From NCBI GenBank assembly GCA_945872245.1, contig CAMBZB010000019.1:1-43576 (forward strand): a DNA stretch of 43,576 nucleotides, written 5' to 3'. A model generated the notes under the pieces. It did no database searches, had not been told where the DNA came from, and saw nothing but the letters and a program-made list of their open reading frames with translations. Positions 19,647-26,497 of the stretch are shown here, piece after piece (position 1 is the first letter of the stretch; every line of letters starts with the position of its first letter). The position numbers and the translations under genes are program-made. The DNA comes from Flavobacterium psychrophilum (GTDB lineage: Bacteria > Bacteroidota > Bacteroidia > Flavobacteriales > Flavobacteriaceae).

Positions 19647-20438
19647 ATGTCAGAAAATTTAATAGTGCCCACGATGGCCGAAATGCTGGCTAAAGGCGAG
19701 CAACCTGAAGTTTTATTTTGGGTTGGTTGTGCCGGAAGTTTTGATGATAGGGCTAAAAAAATCACCAAGGCATTTGTGCGAATTCTGAATCGTGCCAATG
19801 TTTCTTTCGCAGTTCTTGGAACGGAAGAAAGTTGTACCGGAGATCCAGCCAAGCGTGCCGGTAACGAGTTCTTGTTTCAAATGCAGGCCATGATGAATAT
19901 CGAGGTTTTGAATGCCTATGAAGCTAAAAAAATAGTTACCGCTTGTCCGCATTGTTTCAATACCTTGAAAAATGAATATCCTGAATTGGGCGGTAAATAT
20001 GAAGTTATTCATCATACCGAATTTCTAAAATCCTTGCTCGATGATGGACGATTAACCATCGAGGGCGGACAGTATAAAGGAAAGCGAATTACGTTTCATG
20101 ATCCGTGTTACTTGGGCAGGGCGAATACTATTTATGAAGCCCCCCGAGATTTGATTCAAAAGTTGGATGCCGAATTGGTCGAAATGAAACGGTCTAAAGC
20201 GAATGGACTTTGCTGTGGAGCAGGAGGCGCTCAAATGTTTAAAGATGCCGAACCTGGAAATAAAGAACTAAATATCGAAAGAACCGAAGAAGCGTTGGGA
20301 ATCGCCCCGGATATTATTGCTGCTGGATGTCCTTTCTGCAATACCATGATGACCGACGGTATCAAAAACAAAGAAAAGGAGGGTACGGTAAAAGTGATGG
20401 ACATCGCCGAGTTGATTGCTAATGCTCAGGATTTATAA
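19647..20438 (+). CDS. CCG-domain Fe-S binding protein, HdrB/LutA-like
   Basis: This 263-residue soluble protein carries two cysteine-rich (CCG) domains, the unusual iron-sulfur module of heterodisulfide reductase B and lactate-utilisation LutA subunits. The first half has WVGCAGSFDDRAKK, SCTGDPAKRAGNE and TACPHCFNTLKNEYP. The second has HDPCYLGRANTIYEAPRDL, NGLCCGAGGAQMF (the CCG itself) and AAGCPFCNTMMTDG. It follows the membrane Fe-S protein by 42 bp, so the two likely work as a complex at the cytoplasmic face. The electron donor or acceptor cannot be told from sequence. The two neighbouring genes after it belong to other pathways, so the operon context does not name the substrate. Confidence 0.87.
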   Translation: MSENLIVPTMAEMLAKGEQPEVLFWVGCAGSFDDRAKKITKAFVRILNRANVSFAVLGTEESCTGDPAKRAGNEFLFQMQAMMNIEVLNAYEAKKIVTACPHCFNTLKNEYPELGGKYEVIHHTEFLKSLLDDGRLTIEGGQYKGKRITFHDPCYLGRANTIYEAPRDLIQKLDAELVEMKRSKANGLCCGAGGAQMFKDAEPGNKELNIERTEEALGIAPDIIAAGCPFCNTMMTDGIKNKEKEGTVKVMDIAELIANAQDL

Positions 20439-20511
20439 ATAAATTCCGAATTAATAATTACAAATTTTGAACTCAAATTCTTAAATTAATAATTCACAAC
20501 TCATAATTATC

Positions 20512-20994
20512 ATGTACATTCCTTTTGAAAATTTACCCGAAGAATCCAAAATTTGGATATACCAATCCAACAGAAAATTTTCAGATGAAGAATTTTCTGA
20601 AATTGAAACTGCTTTGCAATCCTTTCTCGAAAATTGGGAAGCACATAGCGTGGGTTTGGAATCATCTTATCAATTAAAATATAATAGATTCATAATACTT
20701 GCGGTAAATCAGGAAGTTCAAGCCGCAACGGGTTGTTCCATTGACGCATCGGTGCAATTTATCCAAAAATTGGAGCAAAAATACAATGTCGACTTGTTAG
20801 ACAAAATGAATGTTACCTTTAAAAATGGCGAACACATTGCGCACAAAACCTTGATTGATTTCAAGAAAATGGCCAAAGAAAAGGCGGTTACCGAAAACAC
20901 CATCGTTTTCAATAACTTGGTTAATACCATTGAAGAATACAACGAATCTTGGGAAGTTCCGGCTATGGACAGTTGGCACAGTCGTTTTTTTTAA
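20512..20994 (+). CDS. Conserved small protein, usually labelled 'ABC transporter ATPase' without support
   Basis: This 160-residue protein starts MYIPFENLPEESKIWIYQSN and ends VPAMDSWHSRFF. Related flavobacterial proteins are, as I recall, often named ABC transporter ATPase, but the sequence has no Walker A loop, no LSGGQ signature and no Walker B strand, so that name is not supported. Visible features are an acidic N-terminus, a central ATGCSIDASVQFIQKLEQKY segment, and a Lys-rich helix. It is probably cytoplasmic, with no signal peptide or membrane helix. It sits between the CCG protein and bshA in the same direction, a position that suggests cotranscription but gives no function. Confidence 0.8.
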   Translation: MYIPFENLPEESKIWIYQSNRKFSDEEFSEIETALQSFLENWEAHSVGLESSYQLKYNRFIILAVNQEVQAATGCSIDASVQFIQKLEQKYNVDLLDKMNVTFKNGEHIAHKTLIDFKKMAKEKAVTENTIVFNNLVNTIEEYNESWEVPAMDSWHSRFF

Positions 20995-21108
20995 AATGTT
21001 TCTATATAATTATTTTATTTATCGGAATTGGTTTCATATAAACAGGTTTGATGTATTCCATTTTGGATATAAGCATTTCACCTAAATTTGGTTCATCAAA
21101 ATACAAAT

Positions 21109-22242
21109 ATGAAAATAGCTATTGTTTGTTACCCAACTTTTGGAGGAAGCGGTGTTGTCGCAACGGAACTAGGCCTTGAACTAGCCCGTCGTGGTCACGA
21201 AATTCACTTTATTACTTACAGCCAACCGGTTCGTTTGGCGTTGCTAAACCCCAATGTTCATTACCACGAAGTTAACGTTCCAGAATATCCCCTGTTTCAT
21301 TTTCAGCCTTATGAACTGGCTTTATCTAGTAAATTGGTCGATATGGTGAAGCTCTATAAAATAGAATTACTCCACGTACACTATGCCATTCCACACGCTT
21401 ATGCGGGTTATATGGCCAAGCAGATGCTCAAGGACGAAGGTGTTAATCTCCCTATGATAACTACTCTTCACGGCACTGATATTACCTTGGTTGGAAACCA
21501 TCCCTTTTATAAAACTGCGGTAACCTTCAGCATTAACAAATCAGATTTTGTAACCTCGGTCTCACAAAGTCTGAAAGAAGACACGATTAAATTATTCAAT
21601 ATAAAAAATGAAATCCAGGTAATTCCAAATTTTATTGAATTGGATAAAAACAGTAAAGACTTCAGTACACCTTGCAGTCGCTCTGTTATGGCCAACGAAA
21701 AGGAAAGAATTATTACCCATATCAGTAATTTTAGAAAGGTAAAAAGAATTCCCGATGTGATTAAAATATTTTATAAAATTCAACAGCAAATCCCTGCAAA
21801 ATTAATGATGGTGGGCGATGGTCCCGAAAAAGAAAAAGCGGAATATTTATGCCAAGAATTAGGTATTCTGGACAAGGTGATTTTCTTTGGCAACAGTAAT
21901 GAAATCGACAAGATTTTGAGTTATACCGATTTATTCTTGCTGCCATCAGAAACCGAAAGTTTTGGACTTGCCGCTCTCGAAGCAATGGCGTGGAGCGTTC
22001 CTGTTATTTCGAGTAATTCGGGTGGTTTGTCTGAGGTGAACTTTGAGGGCATTTCAGGATATTTAAGCCATGTAGGCAATATTGATGAAATGGCCGAAAA
22101 TGCCTTACGAATTTTAAATAACGACAGTGTTTTAGCCGAATTCAAAATGAATGCTTTGTCCGTTGCAAAACAATTTGATATCAAAAACATTTTACCCCTA
22201 TACGAAGATTTGTATCAAAAAGCCATAAATAAATTTTCATGA
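21109..22242 (+). CDS. bshA: N-acetyl-alpha-D-glucosaminyl L-malate synthase, bacillithiol pathway
   Basis: BshA is the GT4-family glycosyltransferase that joins UDP-GlcNAc to L-malate, the first step to bacillithiol, the low-molecular-weight thiol of many Bacillota and Bacteroidota. The 377-residue protein read from ATG 21109 begins MKIAIVCYPTFGGSGVVATE, the hallmark BshA N-terminus. It continues with THLHGTDITL-like TTLHGTDITLVG, the nucleotide-sugar domain with MMVGDGPEKEKAE, and the GT4 E-x7-E-type motif in LLPSETESFGLAALEAMA. The frame extends upstream to TTG 21088, but those residues are not typical. bshB and bshC are not in this window. The next gene overlaps its stop codon by 4 bp, showing translational coupling. 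Confidence 0.95.
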   Translation: MKIAIVCYPTFGGSGVVATELGLELARRGHEIHFITYSQPVRLALLNPNVHYHEVNVPEYPLFHFQPYELALSSKLVDMVKLYKIELLHVHYAIPHAYAGYMAKQMLKDEGVNLPMITTLHGTDITLVGNHPFYKTAVTFSINKSDFVTSVSQSLKEDTIKLFNIKNEIQVIPNFIELDKNSKDFSTPCSRSVMANEKERIITHISNFRKVKRIPDVIKIFYKIQQQIPAKLMMVGDGPEKEKAEYLCQELGILDKVIFFGNSNEIDKILSYTDLFLLPSETESFGLAALEAMAWSVPVISSNSGGLSEVNFEGISGYLSHVGNIDEMAENALRILNNDSVLAEFKMNALSVAKQFDIKNILPLYEDLYQKAINKFS

Positions 22243-22664
22243 AAAAAGTTTTTATACTGGTGCTCACTTTGGCTTTGTTTTCCTGTGCCACAACGGTCAA
22301 AAAACAAGAAAGCAAGCCTTTATTCGAGGTCTTGACCCAACAAGAAGATGGTGGTGCCAGCATTCATTTTTTCGAAATTTTATCAGAACCAAACGAAATT
22401 ATAATGTTACAAAATGATCCCAAATTAAAAATTAAAATAAGCCCAATGGATATTCAAACTTCCAATTTTATTGTTATGAATATGGGTGAAAAAGCAACAA
22501 GGGGCTATAAAATAGAGATTGAAAGCGTTGTTGAAACCGATAAAAATATAATCGTAACTACAAAAGAAATAACTCCTGAATCCAGTAAAATAAGTACACA
22601 AGAAATTACAACTCCCTATTGTGTGGTTAAAATAAATTCTAAAAAAGAAATCATTATTAAATAA
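22239..22664 (+). CDS. Small lipoprotein with PrcB-like C-terminal domain
   Basis: The start codon overlaps the bshA stop (ATGA at 22239-22242). The 141-residue protein has a lipoprotein signal (MKKVFILVLTLALFSCATT, with the lipobox Cys at residue 16), so it is membrane-anchored in the periplasm or outer membrane. Residues 75-141 (IVMNMGEKATRGYKIEIESV, then ITTPYCVVKI) resemble the PrcB C-terminal domain, which in oral spirochaetes interacts with a protease complex. The usual Thr-Gly-Gly-Tyr of that domain reads Thr-Arg-Gly-Tyr here. The match is by eye and the function is unknown. It is the last gene of the operon, ending just before a terminator. Confidence 0.78.
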   Translation: MKKVFILVLTLALFSCATTVKKQESKPLFEVLTQQEDGGASIHFFEILSEPNEIIMLQNDPKLKIKISPMDIQTSNFIVMNMGEKATRGYKIEIESVVETDKNIIVTTKEITPESSKISTQEITTPYCVVKINSKKEIIIK

Positions 22665-22666
22665 AA

Positions 22667-22702
22667 AATCCCGTCCTAATATTTCAGAACGGGATTGTTT
22701 TT
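22667..22702. terminator. Terminator between convergent lipoprotein and outer-membrane protein genes
   Basis: AATCCCGT at 22667-22674 pairs with ACGGGATT at 22689-22696, with T-rich sequence to 22702 on the plus side and an A-run before the stem that gives T on the minus side. It lies 2 bp after the rightward lipoprotein gene and 16 bp from the end of the leftward gene, so it can serve both. Confidence 0.85.
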
Positions 22703-22718
22703 ATGGTTGAGTTAAAAT

Positions 22719-23210
22719 TTAGAATTTGTACCGAACTCCCAAACCAATATTTGCAACGAATGTATCTAAATTACTATTCGTGTATTTGTAGTCTCCCAGA
22801 ATACCAAGTTCAGGTCTAATATCAAGAGACAATTGTAATGGGATATCAAAATTGTATTCAATTCCAACATCCCCTGTAGCAAAAATAAATGTGCCGTTAG
22901 TATTGTTACTGCTGCTCCAACTTCCTAAACCGCCTCCAACTCCAGCATACCAGTTAAAATCTCCATCAATATTCCAAGCCCATTGGTAAATTCCAGCTAG
23001 TTTAAACGCATCAAAATCTTTACTGTTTCTCCAACCCAAATCCAATTCAAGACGATTATTGTTTGACATTCCTCTTTGATAGGAAACTTCACCCCCAAAA
23101 CCATCGTTGCTGCCTAAACGTAATCCTAATGCATTTTCAGAAATGTCTTGAGCATGCGCAGCAAATGTTAATCCAATTAACATAAAAGCCGATAAAATAA
23201 TTTTTTTCAT
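22719..23210 (-). CDS. Small outer-membrane beta-barrel protein
   Basis: This 163-residue protein has a Sec signal peptide (MKKIILSAFMLIGLTFAAHA, then QD) and a mature region of alternating hydrophobic and polar residues rich in Gly, Tyr, Trp and Asn. It ends in ANIGLGVRYKF, with the C-terminal Phe typical of outer-membrane barrels. Segments such as LELDLGWRNSKDF, WAWNIDGDFNWYAGVGGGLG and DVGIEYNFDIPLQLSLDIRP read as successive beta strands, enough for an eight-strand barrel of the OmpA/OmpX size. No ligand or function can be assigned. It is convergent with the bshA operon and shares its terminator. Confidence 0.82.
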   Translation of the reverse strand: MKKIILSAFMLIGLTFAAHAQDISENALGLRLGSNDGFGGEVSYQRGMSNNNRLELDLGWRNSKDFDAFKLAGIYQWAWNIDGDFNWYAGVGGGLGSWSSSNNTNGTFIFATGDVGIEYNFDIPLQLSLDIRPELGILGDYKYTNSNLDTFVANIGLGVRYKF

Positions 23211-23337
23211 AAATAAATATTAATTTTCACAAATGTATAACTAATATCAGACTAAAAAAGTATGACTTAATTAATTAAATGGATTGAATATTGAAACTGA
23301 TGTAATTGCTAACCCCCTCGTTTTAGCGAATATTTTC

Positions 23338-24765
23338 TTAACAATCAGCCATGTTCACGGAAACCGCTAATCCACCTTCAGAGGTTTCTTTGTATTTATT
23401 ATTCATGTCTTTGGCAGTTTGCCACATGGTGTCAATTACCTTATCCAAAGAAACTTTTGCATTTTTAGGGTCAGTTTCCAAAGCCAATTCAGCAGCATTA
23501 ATTGCCGTAATTGCCCCCATGGTATTTCTTTCGATACAGGGAATTTGAACCAAACCACCAACGGGATCGCAAGTCAGTCCAAGATGGTGTTCCATGGCGA
23601 TTTCAGCTGCCATCAGAACTTGAGCAGGCGTACCGCCCAATACTTCACACAAAGCCGCAGCTGACATTGCGGACGATACGCCAATTTCTGCCTGACAACC
23701 GCCCATTGCTGCCGAAATAGTGGAACCTTTCTTGAAAATACTGCCAATTTCACTGGCAACGAGCAAAAACTGCTTGATTTCCTTTTCGCCCGCTTCGTGA
23801 TTTTCTATAACCAAATAATAGAGTAATACCGACGGAACAACACCCGCGCTTCCATTAGTTGGCGCCGTAACTATTCTTCCCATAGCTGCATTTACTTCAT
23901 TGACGGCCAAGGCAAAACAATTTACCCACTTTAGAATTTGGCGAAACTTAACTTTCGTCAATCGTATTTGCTCTAGCCATGTTTGTGGCGAATCATAATT
24001 GGCTAAGCCAATAAGATTTTGGTGCATATCAAATGCTCTACGACGCACATTTAGTCCGCCAGGTAGAATGCCCCCGGAATGACAACCAGTGTACATGCTT
24101 TCGAGCATGGTATCCCAAATGCGCATTAATTCCAGATGGATTTGATCTTCTGGACGCATCGATTTTTCGTTTTCATACACAATTTCCGAAATCTTTTTGT
24201 TCTCGTGAATCGTATAATTCAGGAGTTCATAGGCTTTGTTTATAGGGAACGGAAAGGCACATTTTAGAACTAATTTCTTTTTGGCATTGCTGCGTTCTTC
24301 TTTTACTACAAATCCCCCGCCAATAGAGTAGAAAGTAGCCGAATGGATTTTTTTATCGAAAGTATAAGCCGAAAATGTCAATGCATTGGCATGGAAAGCA
24401 AGGAAGTTTTTATTAAAAAGGATGTCTTCGAAAAAGTGAAAAGGAATGGTAATTTCATTTCCAAGATGGATTTCGTTTTCATCCTTGATGGATTTAATAA
24501 TTTCCGGGATAGCTGAAACGGGTATGTACTCAGGATCTTGGCCACTCAAACCCAACATTATGGCTAAATCAGTCGCGTGCCCTTTTCCTGTTAAGGAAAG
24601 TGAACCATATAAATCAACTTTTATCTTTTTGATGGAATGGATTAGATTTTCATTCCGCAGTTCTCCGAGAAAACGTTCTGCCGCGCGCCAAGGTCCAAGC
24701 GTATGGGAACTCGAGGGTCCAACACTGATTTTTAACATGTCAAAAACAGAGATACATTCTTCCAT
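23338..24765 (-). CDS. sdaA: L-serine ammonia-lyase, iron-sulfur, single chain
   Basis: The enzyme converts L-serine to pyruvate and ammonia using a catalytic 4Fe-4S cluster. The 475-residue length is that of the fused type, with the beta domain first (SVGPSSSHTLGPWRAAERF near residue 15-33) and the alpha domain second. Cluster-binding cysteines are in TGCHSGGILPGGL, in MGGCQAEIGVSSAMSAAALC, and in GLTCDPVGGLVQIPCIERN near the C-terminus. The start ATG 24765 gives a normal N-terminus (MEECISVFDMLKI). It stands alone on the minus strand, divergent from the transglutaminase gene with 117 bp between them. RidA, which relieves stress from serine-derived enamines, is in the window but not adjacent. 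Confidence 0.95.
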   Translation of the reverse strand: MEECISVFDMLKISVGPSSSHTLGPWRAAERFLGELRNENLIHSIKKIKVDLYGSLSLTGKGHATDLAIMLGLSGQDPEYIPVSAIPEIIKSIKDENEIHLGNEITIPFHFFEDILFNKNFLAFHANALTFSAYTFDKKIHSATFYSIGGGFVVKEERSNAKKKLVLKCAFPFPINKAYELLNYTIHENKKISEIVYENEKSMRPEDQIHLELMRIWDTMLESMYTGCHSGGILPGGLNVRRRAFDMHQNLIGLANYDSPQTWLEQIRLTKVKFRQILKWVNCFALAVNEVNAAMGRIVTAPTNGSAGVVPSVLLYYLVIENHEAGEKEIKQFLLVASEIGSIFKKGSTISAAMGGCQAEIGVSSAMSAAALCEVLGGTPAQVLMAAEIAMEHHLGLTCDPVGGLVQIPCIERNTMGAITAINAAELALETDPKNAKVSLDKVIDTMWQTAKDMNNKYKETSEGGLAVSVNMADC

Positions 24766-24882
24766 AATCCCTTATTTCGTTATACAAATATAACCCAATT
24801 AATGCGGAATATGAATCTTTGTCCGTAAAGAAAATTAGGAGGAATAACGAAGCGTACCGTTTAAAAAGACTATTTTTACAGC

Positions 24883-25728
24883 ATGAATTTTACGGTTTAC
24901 AGTACGTTATCGTACGATGTTTTTTCAACTACCACTTTCTTTTTTAACATTCAGGCGATACAATCGGCTAATCAAATAATTTTGGAGGAATCCCTAATTA
25001 TTAATCCTGCCATTGCGTTTGAAGAATTCACATTAAACCATTCCGACACCCGATTCATAAAAATGGAGGTTGAAGGAGGTAGTTCATTTACAATAAACTA
25101 CAAAGCTCAAGTAGTAGTAAACCCCGCCCGAATTGAAGAGAATGCACTGTTGAAATCCATACCCATTATTAATCTCGATCATGAAGTATTGCCTTATATT
25201 TCTCCCAGCAGGCATTGTGAATCTGACAAATTGATGGAATTTGCCATCAAGGAATTCGGACTTTTACCCGATGACTATTCAAAGGTATTAGCTATTGAGG
25301 ATTGGATTTTCGACAACATTTGCTATACCACCGGTTCCACAAATTCTAGCGCATCAGCCAAGGACACTTTACTGCATAAGGCAGGCGTTTGCAAGGACTT
25401 TGCCCATCTGGGCATTGCTTTGTGCAGGGCACTGGATATTCCGGCACGCTATTTTACCGGATATGCCTCACATCTGAATCCTCCCGATTTTCACGCTTGT
25501 TTTGAATCTTATATTGGTGGGTACTGGATTATCTTTGATCCAACCAAGTTGGCGGCACTTAATGGACTCGTAAAAATAGCCAATGGAAAAGACGCATCAG
25601 AAGTGGCCGTGGCAAGTTACTTTGGCGCTATTAGATGTACTAAAATGGATATTCAATGCCATCCGATTTCGACTGATTTTATTCCCTTTGATTGGCAAAC
25701 CAGAAGGGGAGAAGCGCTCTCTTATTGA
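24883..25728 (+). CDS. Transglutaminase-like cysteine protease-fold protein
   Basis: This 281-residue protein has an N-terminal beta-rich region (residues 1-100) followed by a transglutaminase-like domain. The catalytic triad is visible: Cys170 in HKAGVCKDFAHLGIALCRAL, His204 in PPDFHACFESYIGGYW, and Asp219 in IIFDPTKLA. The segment LDIPARYFTGYASHL between them is also typical. Such bacterial proteins have no signal peptide and are probably cytoplasmic proteases or amidases rather than true protein cross-linkers; the substrate is unknown. It is divergent from sdaA and ends 13 bp from the 3' end of the convergent membrane-protein relic. Confidence 0.88.
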   Translation: MNFTVYSTLSYDVFSTTTFFFNIQAIQSANQIILEESLIINPAIAFEEFTLNHSDTRFIKMEVEGGSSFTINYKAQVVVNPARIEENALLKSIPIINLDHEVLPYISPSRHCESDKLMEFAIKEFGLLPDDYSKVLAIEDWIFDNICYTTGSTNSSASAKDTLLHKAGVCKDFAHLGIALCRALDIPARYFTGYASHLNPPDFHACFESYIGGYWIIFDPTKLAALNGLVKIANGKDASEVAVASYFGAIRCTKMDIQCHPISTDFIPFDWQTRRGEALSY

Positions 25729-25741
25729 TAATAGAAACTAC

Positions 25742-26305
25742 TTAATTATCATGAGTTTTACTTTGCTTATGTTTCTTATTAATTGAATCGATTTTTCTGC
25801 CTATCAACCAATCTGTCAACAACCCAATCAAGATATCCTTGATATAAAATATCCAAATGCGTACTATTATAACCATAGCGTCAAAGACCCAAAAGAGAGA
25901 AACGAATATTCTACTAGCCCCTATGAAAGTCCGTGCCAAAATACCCAACAGCAAGTAAAATTTACCGTGTTCTGACTGTATTCATAGAAAGCTTTTTTGA
26001 ATTAATTGGCGACTCAGTAAGCCAATTAGTAGGAAAGGATTTCCCCACCAAATACTTGTAGGAACAAACACTACCAATCCTTGAGGTTTTAGAAAATAGG
26101 ACCATGGCAAGGTGATTTTGCCAATGTAATCTAGGTAAATCTTAATCATTGAACCAACAACCCAGGGTGTAAACAAAACCATTGCCATAATCTTCTAGGT
26201 CATTTTCTTATTCAGATTAAAGCCATAACCAATGAAGAGCAGGCACGGAATAATCAAAATGAAAAAGATAGAAAAACCAAATATTAAATAATCAGTTTTA
26301 AACAT
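25742..26305 (-). pseudogene. Multi-pass membrane protein gene broken by two in-frame stops
   Basis: Reading one frame from ATG 26305 to TAA 25742-25744 gives 187 codons of coherent membrane protein: MFKTDYLIFGFSIFFILIIP, then VLFTPWVVGSMIKIYLDYIG, LVVFVPTSIWWGNPFLLIGLL, RIFVSLFWVFDAMVIIVRIW, and a polar Lys-rich tail. The frame is interrupted by TAG at 26195-26197 (after NLNKKMT) and TGA at 25982-25984 (after QKSFL). Hydrophobic character and frame are kept on both sides of each stop, with no frameshift, which argues for a recently broken gene rather than chance open frames. I do not recognise the family. At least four hydrophobic helices are visible. It converges with the transglutaminase-like gene and is divergent from copA. 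Confidence 0.75.
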
Positions 26306-26497
26306 AATTATTTTTTTTGGTGGGTCAATCGGATTAAAATTGCTTGCTATAAGTTTCAGCAATTAAAGTGAATGGTCATATTAAAATGGCGAGTAGTCCT
26401 AAAGATTTTTTTTGAACGCTTTGAGGCTTTCGATATACCCGATTTCTAGCATTAAAGTTCTATAGAATTCCTTAAATTTGTATCTGACAACATAAAA

